9,450 nt of DNA, from assembly GCA_030598355.1 (NCBI GenBank), contig JAUVQD010000032.1, positions 1 to 9,450 of the forward strand, read 5' to 3'. Position numbers and translations under genes: made by a program. This stretch comes from Actinomycetes bacterium. Lineage in GTDB: Bacteria > Actinomycetota > Aquicultoria > CAJVYJ01 > JAUVQD01. Below, in pieces: positions 1 through 6,458 of this stretch; the stretch's first letter is position 1, and each line of letters begins with the position of its first letter. Below the pieces are notes generated by a model. The model was not told the DNA's origin and made no database searches. It saw only the letters and a program-made list of their open reading frames with translations.

Positions 1-212
1 AAGTGATTTGTGAAACCCGGCAGCTTGGGCAAACGTCTTTGCAACGGGTTTTGACCACCCTCAAAGCCGGCTCCCTTTCCACCACCTGAACGAGATAGCT
101 GACCATTATGTCCCCGTCCGCAAGTCTTTCCATGTCCCGATCTTCGACCTCGGCCAACACGCTTTCTTTTTTTTGATGAACCGGCGACTGGTTTTAAATC
201 ATGAATTTGCAT
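1..212 (-). CDS. rplO: 50S ribosomal protein L15 (uL15), N-terminal part; 3' end lies outside the window
   Basis: L15 binds 23S rRNA and is a late-assembling protein of the large subunit. The 70 visible codons begin [12 protein letters not shown] and continue with the basic, glycine-rich N-terminal arm of the family ([17 protein letters not shown], then GRGHNGQ and [14 protein letters not shown]) and the conserved LPKLPGF. This arm threads into rRNA. The ATG at 212-210 comes seven bases after the rpmD stop; a GGGTGA overlapping that stop can serve as the ribosome binding site. It is the last gene visible here, and in most bacteria secY follows it. The gene is cut by the window edge and is not truncated in itself as far as can be seen. 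Identification is firm. Confidence 0.96.
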   Translation of the reverse strand, partial: MQIHDLKPVAGSSKKRKRVGRGRRSGHGKTCGRGHNGQLSRSGGGKGAGFEGGQNPLQRRLPKLPGFTNH

Positions 213-219
213 TTAAAAT

Positions 220-450
220 TCACCCAGCGGATTTTGCGTCGCTACCGGGCGCCTCCTGTTTTTTCTGTTTGTTTACTGCTTCTACTAGAACAAGATGACT
301 GACCTTATGGATCATGCCTCTAATTACAGGGGAATCAGTTTTTTCAACAGAATGCCTGATTCTCTTTAACCCCAGGGCCTTAACCGTCGCTCTTTGGTCT
401 TTTGGACAGCCGATTAAACTTTTAACTTGCGTTACCTTGATTGTTGCCAC
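220..450 (-). CDS. rpmD: 50S ribosomal protein L30 (uL30)
   Basis: L30 is a small large-subunit protein that contacts 23S rRNA. The reading frame gives 76 residues. The first 60 or so match the bacterial family: IKVTQVKSLIGCPKDQ, then KALGLKRIRHSV and a strand ending in the region SHLVLVEAV. The usual bacterial length is about 60 residues, so the last 15 or so residues (NKQKKQEAPGSDAKSAG) are an extra polar tail with no recognised function. The start is GTG, five bases after the rpsE stop, with AGGAG about 11 bases upstream inside the rpsE end. L30 is absent from Patescibacteria, so its presence is informative about the host. Its place between rpsE and rplO is the standard one. Confidence 0.95.
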   Translation of the reverse strand: MATIKVTQVKSLIGCPKDQRATVKALGLKRIRHSVEKTDSPVIRGMIHKVSHLVLVEAVNKQKKQEAPGSDAKSAG

Positions 451-455
451 TTTTC

Positions 456-965
456 TTAGCTCTCCTGCCCAGTTATTTCCGCAACTGTCTTACCGCGCAA
501 CGCAGCTACTTTCTCCGGATCTTTCAAGCTCTGTAAGCCCGCTACCGTTGCTTGAACAACATTGATAGCGTTAGCGCTACCAATTGATTTTGTTAAAATA
601 TCGCGCACTCCGGCCAACTCAAGAACGGCTCTGACAGGGCCACCCGCTATCAAACCGGTTCCCGTCGATGCCGGTTTAAGTAAAACCTGCCCGGCGCCAT
701 AATGGCCTATTGTCTGATGGGGGATGGTTGTACCAGCGCGCACTACCTTAAAGAGGTTTTTCTTGGCCTCTTGAATGCCTTTTTGAATTGCCACCGGCAC
801 TTCTTTGCCTTTCCCGAAACCAAAACCGACGTGTCCATCTCGATCACCTACGACCACCAAAGCGCTCAATTGAAATCGACGACCACCCTTGACCACTTTA
901 GCGACGCGATTGATGTAAACAACTTTTTCTTCCAGCTCTAGTTGCTTTGGGTCAATCGTTTCCAA
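456..965 (-). CDS. rpsE: 30S ribosomal protein S5 (uS5)
   Basis: S5 sits near the mRNA entry channel of the small subunit, affects decoding accuracy and helps unwind mRNA together with S3 and S4. The 169-residue product has the usual length and both domains: the N-terminal double-stranded-RNA-binding-like fold with KGGRRF (residues 26-31), SALVVVGD and [14 protein letters not shown], then the C-terminal domain with [25 protein letters not shown] and [11 protein letters not shown]. The KGGR loop is the spectinomycin-contact region in other bacteria, and nothing in it looks like a known resistance change. The start is TTG (965-963) with AAGGAGG six bases upstream, overlapping the rplR stop. No in-frame ATG gives a better fit to the family. 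Confidence 0.97.
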   Translation of the reverse strand: METIDPKQLELEEKVVYINRVAKVVKGGRRFQLSALVVVGDRDGHVGFGFGKGKEVPVAIQKGIQEAKKNLFKVVRAGTTIPHQTIGHYGAGQVLLKPASTGTGLIAGGPVRAVLELAGVRDILTKSIGSANAINVVQATVAGLQSLKDPEKVAALRGKTVAEITGQES

Positions 966-971
966 AAACTT

Positions 972-978
972 CCTCCTT
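972..978 (-). promoter_or_regulatory. Ribosome binding site of rpsE
   Basis: The minus strand reads AAGGAGG here, a perfect anti-Shine-Dalgarno match, with six bases before the TTG at 965. It overlaps the last base of the rplR stop codon and decides the non-ATG start of rpsE. Confidence 0.85.
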
Positions 979-1346
979 CAAAATTTCAAACCGCCAGATC
1001 TTACTGCGTCTGCCAGGGCCTTTATGCGACCATGAAACAAGCGACCTCCGCGATCAAACACAACTGTATTAATATTCGCCTTAATTGCTCTTTTTGCCAC
1101 CAGCTCACCCACGCGAGCTGAAGTTTTCATATTTTTCGATCCCTTTATTTCGGTCCGCACTTCTTTGTCTATCGTTGAAGCGCTTACTAATGTTTTTCCG
1201 ATCGTATCATCGATGATCTGAGCGTAAATGCCGGCGTTGCTGCGGTATACACATAACCTTGGCCTCTCACTAGTGCCAAATATCTTGCCCCGCACCCTTT
1301 TGTGCCGTTTATTTCGCGCTCTTCTCTTGGCTTTTGCCTTATCCAA
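978..1346 (-). CDS. rplR: 50S ribosomal protein L18 (uL18)
   Basis: L18 binds 5S rRNA and, with L5, anchors it in the central protuberance of the large subunit. The 122-residue product has the normal length. It has the basic N-terminal stretch ([18 protein letters not shown]), the [11 protein letters not shown] strand, IYAQIIDD, the helix with VGELVAKRA, and the C-terminal [25 protein letters not shown], which is diagnostic of the family. The start is TTG (1346-1344), preceded by AAGGA at 1352-1356 with a five-base spacer. The 43-base gap from rplF is one of the larger ones in this block but holds no evident terminator. Confidence 0.97.
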   Translation of the reverse strand: MDKAKAKRRARNKRHKRVRGKIFGTSERPRLCVYRSNAGIYAQIIDDTIGKTLVSASTIDKEVRTEIKGSKNMKTSARVGELVAKRAIKANINTVVFDRGGRLFHGRIKALADAVRSGGLKF

Positions 1347-1389
1347 CTCTATCCTTCCCGAATCTTCTGATCTAGTCTTGCTCGACTCG

Positions 1390-1926
1390 CTACTTAGCTG
1401 TTTTGCCGACTTTTCGTCTTACGTGCTCGTCGGCGTATCTTATGCCTTTACCTTTATATGGCTCAGGCGGTCTAATAGCCCTTATTTGTGCCGCGACCTG
1501 GCCAACTAGTTGCTTGTCCACTCCGCTTACAATTATCCGTGTCGGTATCGGCACATCAAAGCTAATGCCGGGCACAGCCTCGAAAGCCACCGGGTTTGAA
1601 TATCCAACCGCGATCTCCATTCCCTCGCCTTTTTTGGTTGAGCGATATCCAACTCCGACTATCTCCAGGGTCTTTGAATAACCCTTGCTGACACCAATTG
1701 TCATATTGTCTATAAGTGATCGTGTTAGCCCATGCAAAGATCGGTGATTTGGCTGATCACTCGGACGCTCTACCAAAATTTGAGTACCAACTTTTTGGAT
1801 GCCCATGTCAGGCGAAAAATCTCCCGAAAGCTCACCCTTTGGCCCCTTTACCCGGACTTTTGGCCCGTTAATTTCAACCTCAACCCCATCGGGTATATCG
1901 ATAGGTTTCTTGCCAACTCTAGACAT
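1390..1926 (-). CDS. rplF: 50S ribosomal protein L6 (uL6)
   Basis: L6 lies at the base of the factor-binding stalk, near the sarcin-ricin loop where EF-Tu and EF-G act. The 178 residues show the typical two repeated domains: an N-terminal copy starting [12 protein letters not shown] with VKGPKGEL, and a C-terminal copy with [10 protein letters not shown], then the family signature [11 protein letters not shown] at residues 154-164. Length is normal. The ATG at 1926-1924 follows AGAGG by five bases. The product ends in a short basic tail (RRKVGKTAK), as is common. The 29-base gap from rpsH holds the ribosome binding site and nothing else I can identify. Confidence 0.97.
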   Translation of the reverse strand: MSRVGKKPIDIPDGVEVEINGPKVRVKGPKGELSGDFSPDMGIQKVGTQILVERPSDQPNHRSLHGLTRSLIDNMTIGVSKGYSKTLEIVGVGYRSTKKGEGMEIAVGYSNPVAFEAVPGISFDVPIPTRIIVSGVDKQLVGQVAAQIRAIRPPEPYKGKGIRYADEHVRRKVGKTAK

Positions 1927-1955
1927 TTAAACCTCTTTGCTCTATTGCCGTAAAT

Positions 1956-2354
1956 CTACCAGACAAACGCCAACACCTCTCCGCCAATCCGTTCCTTTAA
2001 AGCTTTCTGATTCGTCATCAGCCCTCGCGATGTTGAAAGAATCGCTATGCCTAGGCCTCCAAGTACACGCGGTATTTGATCTTTCTTCGCGTACACCCGT
2101 AATCCCGGTTTGCTGATACGCTTAATACCACTAATGGCCTGCTCGTTATTGGGTCCATAATTCAACTCTAATTCAAGTACGCGACGCGGGCCCTCCTGGG
2201 TCACCTTGTGCGCCTTGATGTAGCCTTCCTGCTGCAGGATCTTGCCTATCTCTACTTTTGTTCTAGAGGAAGGCATCTGCACATTTTCATGTTTAGCCTG
2301 ATAAGCATTTCTTACCCTGGTCAGCATATCCGCTATTGGATCAGTAACCGCCAT
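1956..2354 (-). CDS. rpsH: 30S ribosomal protein S8 (uS8)
   Basis: S8 is a primary binder of 16S rRNA (central domain, helix 21) and an early assembly protein. In enterobacteria it also represses its own spc operon by binding mRNA near rplE; whether it does so here cannot be told from the sequence. The 132 residues begin [17 protein letters not shown] and include the conserved [21 protein letters not shown] region and the STSRGLMT signature near the C-terminus. Length is typical. The ATG at 2354-2352 comes 12 bases after the rpsZ stop, and the gap is filled by a strong GGAGGAGGT four bases from the ATG. Confidence 0.97.
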   Translation of the reverse strand: MAVTDPIADMLTRVRNAYQAKHENVQMPSSRTKVEIGKILQQEGYIKAHKVTQEGPRRVLELELNYGPNNEQAISGIKRISKPGLRVYAKKDQIPRVLGGLGIAILSTSRGLMTNQKALKERIGGEVLAFVW

Positions 2355-2366
2355 ATTGACCTCCTC

Positions 2367-2552
2367 CTACCAGCTAGCCTTGACCATGCCAGGTATCTGA
2401 CCCTGGTGAGCCATTTCCCGAAGACAGATACGACAAATGCCAAACTGACGGTAGTATCCTCTTGGCCGGCCGCAACGTACGCAGCGGTTATATCCTCTGG
2501 TCTTATATTTGGGTCTTCTTTTCTGCTTGGCAATTAGTGATTTCTTTGCCAA
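2367..2552 (-). CDS. rpsZ: 30S ribosomal protein S14, zinc-binding (type Z, uS14)
   Basis: S14 is in the head of the small subunit. This is the short zinc form: 61 residues with CVRC at 24-27 and CRIC at 40-43, which together bind one zinc ion. The C-terminal [18 protein letters not shown] is the standard ending. The longer, cysteine-free form found in proteobacteria is about 100 residues, so the symbol rpsZ (also called rpsN) fits. The start is TTG (2552-2550) with GGAGG exactly six bases upstream. The gene sits between rplE and rpsH, the usual place. Bacteria with this form often carry a zinc-independent S14 elsewhere that is induced when zinc is scarce; none is in this window. Confidence 0.97.
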   Translation of the reverse strand: MAKKSLIAKQKRRPKYKTRGYNRCVRCGRPRGYYRQFGICRICLREMAHQGQIPGMVKASW

Positions 2553-2558
2553 TTTATA

Positions 2559-2563
2559 CCTCC
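2559..2563 (-). promoter_or_regulatory. Ribosome binding site of rpsZ
   Basis: The minus strand reads GGAGG, six bases upstream of the TTG at 2552. It lies in the 29-base gap after rplE and supports the TTG start, since no in-frame ATG precedes the conserved MAKKSL-type N-terminus. Confidence 0.85.
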
Positions 2564-2581
2564 TGTTTCCAACAACGCACT

Positions 2582-3142
2582 CTAAACAACAGCCTTACTT
2601 GCGGCTCTAAAAGGAAAGCCCAAGGCATCCAAAAGCGCTCGTCCAGACTGATCGTCTTTAGCTGTTGTTGTTACCGTTATGTCCATCCCACGTACGGTCT
2701 CTACCATGTCGTAATTTATTTCAGGAAAAATGAGCTGCTCTGATACGCCCATTGAGAAATTTCCCTGACCGTCAAAAGAACTGGTCTTAAGGCCACGAAA
2801 ATCCCTGATCCTTGGAATCGCTACTGCCAGCAACCTATCTAGAAACTCATACATACGACGTCCGCGCATAGTTACTGTGCATCCGATCGCTACGCCGGCA
2901 CGCAATTTGAACCCGGCCACGGACTGCTTAGCTCGTGTGATTTTTGGTTTCTGGCCGGTTATAATAGCCATGTGTTCCACACACGAGTCCAACACTTTAG
3001 GATTTGAAGCTGCTTCGCCGACCCCCATGTTTACACATATTTTTTCTAATCGGGGAACATCAAGGGGATTCGTCTTTCCCAAGCTATCCATAAGTCCCTT
3101 GATTATTTCTTTGTCGTATTTTTCTTTTAATCTTGGTTTCAA
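2582..3142 (-). CDS. rplE: 50S ribosomal protein L5 (uL5)
   Basis: L5 binds 5S rRNA, sits in the central protuberance and contacts the P-site tRNA elbow. The 186 residues are slightly longer than the roughly 180 usual for the family. They include [20 protein letters not shown], the [20 protein letters not shown] segment, the RIRDFRGL motif and [15 protein letters not shown], then [12 protein letters not shown] and ALGFPFR at the end. The start is TTG (3142-3140), with AAGGGA six bases upstream. The in-frame codon two before it is the rplX stop TAA, so no upstream start is possible. The gap from rplX is three bases, which suggests coupled translation. Confidence 0.97.
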   Translation of the reverse strand: MKPRLKEKYDKEIIKGLMDSLGKTNPLDVPRLEKICVNMGVGEAASNPKVLDSCVEHMAIITGQKPKITRAKQSVAGFKLRAGVAIGCTVTMRGRRMYEFLDRLLAVAIPRIRDFRGLKTSSFDGQGNFSMGVSEQLIFPEINYDMVETVRGMDITVTTTAKDDQSGRALLDALGFPFRAASKAVV

Positions 3143-3145
3143 TGT

Positions 3146-3472
3146 TTATCCCTTGATCACTTCGGCATCACAATTTCGACAGACCCTTTGACTCTTGCCG
3201 TCAGCCGAAAGTTGATGCTTTACCCTGAATGGTTCATCGCAGTTTTGACAAATCAACATAACATTGGAAGCATGGACAGCGCCTTCTCTGTCAATAATGC
3301 CTCCCTGTGGATTCTTTTGAGTCGGCTTAACCGCTCTTTTGATCAAGTTCAACCCTTCCACAATAACTTTGTCTTTCTTGGGAATAACCCGCAAAATCTT
3401 TCCGCGTTTCCCCTTTTCTTTACCGGCAAGTACAACTACCCGATCGCCGGATCTGATATTCCCGACAGCCAT
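3146..3472 (-). CDS. rplX: 50S ribosomal protein L24 (uL24) with two CxxC pairs
   Basis: L24 starts assembly of the large subunit by binding the 5' domain of 23S rRNA near the exit tunnel. The 108 residues carry the N-terminal KOW motif (GDRVVVLAGKEKGKRGKI, about residues 9-26), then LNLIKRAVKPTQ and the conserved GGIIDREGAVHASNVMLI. The C-terminal part has CQNC at 75-78 and CRNC at 98-101, arranged like a zinc ribbon; many but not all bacterial L24 proteins have these cysteines. The ATG at 3472-3470 directly abuts the rplN stop, with GGAGG eight bases upstream inside rplN. Confidence 0.96.
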   Translation of the reverse strand: MAVGNIRSGDRVVVLAGKEKGKRGKILRVIPKKDKVIVEGLNLIKRAVKPTQKNPQGGIIDREGAVHASNVMLICQNCDEPFRVKHQLSADGKSQRVCRNCDAEVIKG

Positions 3473-3841
3473 CTAAAGCACCTCCGGTGCCAGCGATACG
3501 ATTTTCATATAATTTTTATCTCTCAGTTCCCGCGCTACCGGTCCAAAAATACGCGTTCCCTTAGGACTTTTATCTTCATTTAAAATTACGGCGGCGTTTT
3601 CATCAAACCTGATATATGTGCCGTCGCCCCGACGTCTTTCCTTCTTAGTTCTAACGACTACGGCCTGCACAATCTCGCCCTTCTTTACGCTGCCACCGGG
3701 GATAGCCGCCTTGATAGTTCCAACGATAATATCACCCACATGAGCATACCGACGGCGCGATCCACCTAAAACACGAATACACAAAAGAACACGAGCACCG
3801 GTGTTGTCGGCAACTTTTAGGACTGATTCCTGCTGAATCAT
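3473..3841 (-). CDS. rplN: 50S ribosomal protein L14 (uL14)
   Basis: L14 is a beta-barrel protein at the subunit interface. It forms an intersubunit bridge and is the docking site of the silencing factor RsfS. The 122 residues match the family along their full length: [17 protein letters not shown] at the start, [17 protein letters not shown], then [20 protein letters not shown], and the end [20 protein letters not shown]. Length is exactly typical. The ATG (3841-3839) overlaps the rpsQ stop as ATGA, which is typical of coupled translation. The upstream binding site is weak (GCGGAAAAG), consistent with reliance on ribosomes arriving from rpsQ. Confidence 0.97.
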   Translation of the reverse strand: MIQQESVLKVADNTGARVLLCIRVLGGSRRRYAHVGDIIVGTIKAAIPGGSVKKGEIVQAVVVRTKKERRRGDGTYIRFDENAAVILNEDKSPKGTRIFGPVARELRDKNYMKIVSLAPEVL

Positions 3842-4101
3842 ATCTTTTCCGCTTTCTCAAGCACGCTCTCGAATCTCCACCGTTTCAGCTTGCTCAAAGG
3901 CCGGGTCTCCATTATTTGGACAAGATCCCCTATTTTCGCTTCGTTCTTTGGATCATCAGCCATGAATTTCTTGGTCTGTTTAATCGTCTTTTTGTAAAAA
4001 TTGTGCCTAGCCAATGTTTCCACTGCCACGACAATGGTCTTATCGGCTTTGTCACTTGTTACTCTGCCTACTCTTACTTTTCTCTGTCTGCGTTCAGTCA
4101 C
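3838..4101 (-). CDS. rpsQ: 30S ribosomal protein S17 (uS17)
   Basis: S17 is a primary 16S rRNA binder of the 5' domain with an OB fold. From the GTG at 4101-4099 the product has 87 residues and starts [21 protein letters not shown] after the initiator, which aligns with the usual family start (MSERN-type, then RKVRVGxVxSDK). The end, [24 protein letters not shown], is conserved. GGCGG lies nine bases upstream. A longer reading from the TTG at 4128 would add nine residues (LRAQRRKRT with initiator) and overlap rpmC by 35 bases instead of 8. I prefer the GTG because it restores the normal length. The gene itself is certain, the start only moderately so. Confidence 0.93.
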   Translation of the reverse strand: MTERRQRKVRVGRVTSDKADKTIVVAVETLARHNFYKKTIKQTKKFMADDPKNEAKIGDLVQIMETRPLSKLKRWRFESVLEKAEKI

Positions 4102-4312
4102 TGTTCTTTTCCGCCTTTGTGCCCTCAATTTCCCGCTCTCGACGAATCGTCTGGAGCCGGGCTATTAATCTTCGAGACTCTTTAATGCTCATGAAATTGT
4201 CTAACTGACCCGTAGCAAGCTGAAAACGCAAGTTAAACAGCTCCTCTTTAGCCTCATCCATCTTCTTATCTAATTCTTCATCGCTCAGATCTCTAATATC
4301 TGCTGTTTTCAA
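4094..4312 (-). CDS. rpmC: 50S ribosomal protein L29 (uL29)
   Basis: L29 is a two-helix protein at the rim of the polypeptide exit tunnel, next to L23, where nascent-chain factors dock. The conserved core is [26 protein letters not shown] and [11 protein letters not shown], followed by a charged tail ([14 protein letters not shown]). I place the start at the TTG 4312-4310, giving 72 residues beginning [10 protein letters not shown], the normal family start. AGGTG lies upstream, with eight bases between AGG and this TTG. The first possible start is a GTG at 4321-4319 directly after the rplP stop (75 residues, MLILKTAD), but it lacks a binding site. The 3' end overlaps rpsQ by 8 bases. Confidence 0.93.
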   Translation of the reverse strand: MKTADIRDLSDEELDKKMDEAKEELFNLRFQLATGQLDNFMSIKESRRLIARLQTIRREREIEGTKAEKNSD

Positions 4313-4318
4313 TATCAA

Positions 4319-4323
4319 CACCT
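4319..4323 (-). promoter_or_regulatory. Candidate ribosome binding site of rpmC
   Basis: The minus strand reads AGGTG across the rplP stop codon. It sits at a workable distance from the TTG at 4312 but overlaps the alternative GTG start at 4321, so it favours the shorter L29. Confidence 0.5.
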
Positions 4324-4732
4324 ATTCGTGACGATGTACAAAACGAGTCTTTATCGGTAGCTTATGAGAAGCCAAACGAACTGCTTCTTTAGCTGTAGCC
4401 TCGTCCACACCCGCTATCTCAAACATTACCCTACCCGGCTTCACAACAGCGACCCAATACTCTGGATTTCCCTTACCGCTACCCATACGCGTTTCAGCGG
4501 GTTTCTCGGTAACTGACTTATGCGGAAAAACCGTAATCCATGTTTTTCCACCCCGTTTAATATAACGAGTGATCGCGATACGAGCCGCTTCTATCTGCCT
4601 GTTGGTTATCCAAGCGCATTCCAAGGCTTGCAAACCATAGTCTCCAAAGTTCACGCTGCTTCCGCGAATTGCCTTTCCTCGGCGACGGCCCCGGTGAACT
4701 TTTCTATATTTGACCCTTTTGGGGAGTAACAT
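4322..4732 (-). CDS. rplP: 50S ribosomal protein L16 (uL16)
   Basis: L16 is a late-assembling protein next to the A-site tRNA and helps organise the peptidyl transferase centre. The 136-residue product has the usual length and the full set of family motifs: [19 protein letters not shown] at the start, [12 protein letters not shown], the [18 protein letters not shown] block, then [20 protein letters not shown] and [16 protein letters not shown]. The end is [13 protein letters not shown]. The ATG (4732-4730) is three bases after the rpsC stop, and AAGGAG in the last codons of rpsC is the likely binding site, with a long 12-base spacer. Confidence 0.97.
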   Translation of the reverse strand: MLLPKRVKYRKVHRGRRRGKAIRGSSVNFGDYGLQALECAWITNRQIEAARIAITRYIKRGGKTWITVFPHKSVTEKPAETRMGSGKGNPEYWVAVVKPGRVMFEIAGVDEATAKEAVRLASHKLPIKTRFVHRHE

Positions 4733-4735
4733 TTT

Positions 4736-5803
4736 TTACTCTTTCTCCTTCTTCGCCTTAGGCTTAGGTTTGGGCTTTGGTTTCGCCTTCGGTTTGACTG
4801 AAGCTTCGGTCTTTTTTGGCTTTGGCTTTGGCTTAGGCTTAGGTTTCGCCTTAGCTGCCGTGGCCTTAGCCTTTACTTTTGCAGGCTTTTCGTCTTTAGC
4901 CTTTGCCGGCGCGCCCTTGGCTGCCTTGGTTTCGCTCTTTTTGACAGTTTTCTTTTTCGTTGCGGCCTTGCCCGTTGCTTTCTTTTCTGTCTCTTTCTTT
5001 TTAACCTCTATCGTCTCACCGGCTTTAGTGATTATCTTAGCCTCAGTTTTTTCAGTTTTCGCTCCGGCTTTTTCTGTTTTTCCCGGTCCTTGTCCTGGTT
5101 TCACCATGCCACGAGCCGGCCTTTTTCTATCCGCCAACCCAAGTTTGTTTCTGGCTTCTTCCTCGCGCTCAAATCGAGAACCAAATACTTCACCTTGGTA
5201 AATCCAAACTTTGACCCCAATGCGGCCAAAGGTTGTCTTTGCTTCAACGAAACCATAGTCAACCTTTGCGCGAAGTGTATGAAGAGGTACTCGACCTTCT
5301 CTATACCATTCTCTTCTTGCCATCTCAGAGCCACCAAGCCGACCCGCGCAATTAATCTTTATTCCTTGCGCCCCACTCTTCATACTTGTGTTTACGGCTT
5401 TCTTCATCGCTCTTCGAAAAGCCACGCGCGCGCTCAATTGTTCGGCAACATTTTGCGCCACCAGGGTCGCATCCAATTCGGGTCTCGCAACTTCTAAAAT
5501 GTTCACCTGAATATGTTTTCCAGTTAGTTTTTCAAGTTCAGCCCGGAGCAAGTCAACCTCGGCTCCTCTTTTTCCAATAACAACGCCTGGTCTGGCTGTG
5601 TGAAGATCAAGTTTGACCCGATCTCCCGCGCGCTCGATCTCAACCTTCGAGATAGCGCCCTTGGCAAGCTTGTTATCAATCCAGCGTCTGATCTTTAAAT
5701 CTTCCTCAAGGAACTTCGGAAAATCCTTAGTGGCAAACCAGCGTGAACGCCAATCTTCAATAATTCCGAGCCTTAGCCCCAACGGATGTACTTTTTGACC
5801 CAA
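4736..5803 (-). CDS. rpsC: 30S ribosomal protein S3 (uS3) with a long Lys/Ala/Pro-rich C-terminal tail
   Basis: S3 forms part of the mRNA entry pore in the head of the small subunit and, with S4 and S5, acts in mRNA unwinding. Residues 1 to about 211 are a normal S3: [14 protein letters not shown] at the start, a type II KH domain with the GKRG loop at 77-80, and a C-terminal domain with [20 protein letters not shown] and [11 protein letters not shown]. After about residue 212 the protein continues for some 140 residues of low complexity, rich in Lys, Ala, Pro, Glu and Thr, including Lys-Pro repeats at about 318-350. The total of 355 residues compares with 210 to 240 for most bacteria; long tails are known in Actinobacteria and some other groups. 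The start is TTG (5803-5801) with AGGGAG six bases upstream. Confidence 0.97.
   Translation of the reverse strand: MGQKVHPLGLRLGIIEDWRSRWFATKDFPKFLEEDLKIRRWIDNKLAKGAISKVEIERAGDRVKLDLHTARPGVVIGKRGAEVDLLRAELEKLTGKHIQVNILEVARPELDATLVAQNVAEQLSARVAFRRAMKKAVNTSMKSGAQGIKINCAGRLGGSEMARREWYREGRVPLHTLRAKVDYGFVEAKTTFGRIGVKVWIYQGEVFGSRFEREEEARNKLGLADRKRPARGMVKPGQGPGKTEKAGAKTEKTEAKIITKAGETIEVKKKETEKKATGKAATKKKTVKKSETKAAKGAPAKAKDEKPAKVKAKATAAKAKPKPKPKPKPKKTEASVKPKAKPKPKPKPKAKKEKE
4754..4849 (-). repeat. Lys-Pro repeat tract in the S3 tail
   Basis: Codons 319-350 of rpsC encode two runs of alternating Lys and Pro ([13 protein letters not shown] and [14 protein letters not shown]) separated by TEASVKP. In the DNA a six-base unit recurs: on the plus strand TGGCTT three times, then AGGCTT and AGGTTT at 4817-4846. 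A 15-base stretch, CTTAGGCTTAGGTTT, occurs exactly at 4757-4771 and again at 4832-4846. Pro codons otherwise vary (CCA, CCT, CCC, CCG), so the array is partly decayed at the DNA level while the protein pattern is kept. Confidence 0.9.
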
Positions 5804-5809
5804 ACCCTA

Positions 5810-5815
5810 CTCCCT
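5810..5815 (-). promoter_or_regulatory. Ribosome binding site of rpsC
   Basis: The minus strand reads AGGGAG, six bases upstream of the TTG at 5803, in the 13-base gap after rplV. It supports the TTG start, which gives the canonical MGQKVHP N-terminus. Confidence 0.75.
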
Positions 5816-5816
5816 T

Positions 5817-6161
5817 TTAGATATTCTCACGTAAAACTATCGTGATATGACTCGTTCTTTTCTTTATTTTTGACGCCCTGCCCATTGCTCGCGGGCGAAT
5901 TCTTTTCAATGTTGGTCCCTGATCCGCGAAAGCCTCTGAAACTATCAGGTTATCACGCGACATATTATGATTGCGCTCAGCGTTTGCTATCGCTGATTTT
6001 AAGACTTTACTAACTTTTCTAGCTGCGCCTTTAACGCTAAAATCCAAAATATGCTCAGCCTCTTCGGCTTCTTTCCCTCTTATTAAATTTACAACTTGTT
6101 GCACTTTTGACGGAGATACCCGTACAAACCTGGCAACAGCTCTAACTCCTGTATCATCCAT
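5817..6161 (-). CDS. rplV: 50S ribosomal protein L22 (uL22)
   Basis: L22 spans the large subunit from the surface to the narrowest part of the exit tunnel, where its long hairpin loop contacts nascent chains and lies near the macrolide site. The 114 residues have normal length and motifs: [20 protein letters not shown] at the N-terminus, [18 protein letters not shown] in the middle and the loop [20 protein letters not shown] at about residues 80-99, followed by [11 protein letters not shown]. The loop shows no insertion or deletion of the kind seen in macrolide-resistant mutants. The ATG is two bases after the rpsS stop, with AAAGG ten bases upstream. Confidence 0.97.
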   Translation of the reverse strand: MDDTGVRAVARFVRVSPSKVQQVVNLIRGKEAEEAEHILDFSVKGAARKVSKVLKSAIANAERNHNMSRDNLIVSEAFADQGPTLKRIRPRAMGRASKIKKRTSHITIVLRENI

Positions 6162-6163
6162 TT

Positions 6164-6445
6164 TTAAGTAACCTTTGTATGCCTTTCAGACTTAGCATGT
6201 CCTCGAAACGTTCGCGTGGGCGCAAACTCACCCAACTTGTGGCCAACCATGCTTTCACTAATAAAAACAGGTACGTGCTTGCGGCCATCGTGAACCGCAA
6301 TCGTGTGACCAACCATCTCTGGAAATATCGTCGAAGACCGCGACCATGTTTTTATGATCGTTTTATCGCCGATCGAATTCATTGCTTCTATTTTTTTCAA
6401 AAGCCGTTCTTCTACAAACGGGCCCTTTTTTAGTGACCGACTCAC
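6164..6445 (-). CDS. rpsS: 30S ribosomal protein S19 (uS19)
   Basis: S19 is in the head of the small subunit, pairs with S13, and contacts the A-site finger of the large subunit and tRNA. The 93 residues have the normal length and start [18 protein letters not shown] after the initiator. They include the conserved [33 protein letters not shown] and the C-terminal [16 protein letters not shown]. The start is GTG (6445-6443) with GGAGG six bases upstream, in the 13-base gap after rplB. Two bases separate the stop from rplV. Confidence 0.97.
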   Translation of the reverse strand: MSRSLKKGPFVEERLLKKIEAMNSIGDKTIIKTWSRSSTIFPEMVGHTIAVHDGRKHVPVFISESMVGHKLGEFAPTRTFRGHAKSERHTKVT

Positions 6446-6451
6446 TTAAAA

Positions 6452-6456
6452 CCTCC
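6452..6456 (-). promoter_or_regulatory. Ribosome binding site of rpsS
   Basis: The minus strand reads AGGAGGT around this position, with its GGAGG core six bases upstream of the GTG at 6445. It fixes the GTG as the start of S19. Confidence 0.85.
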
Positions 6457-6458
6457 TG

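Noticed and set aside
2333..2533. A 66-codon minus-strand frame overlapping rpsZ and the start of rpsH
   Set aside because: It covers the S14 gene in another frame; the S14 frame has the conserved zinc cysteines and a good ribosome binding site.
4710..5201. A 163-codon plus-strand open frame rich in Phe, Gly, Leu and Ala, looking like a membrane protein
   Set aside because: It is the antisense of the Lys/Ala/Pro-rich S3 tail. AAG, AAA and Pro codons read backwards give Leu, Phe and Gly codons, so the hydrophobic look is an artefact. It has no recognisable family.
5101..5337. A 78-codon minus-strand frame inside rpsC
   Set aside because: It is out of frame within the conserved C-terminal domain of S3 and has no independent support.
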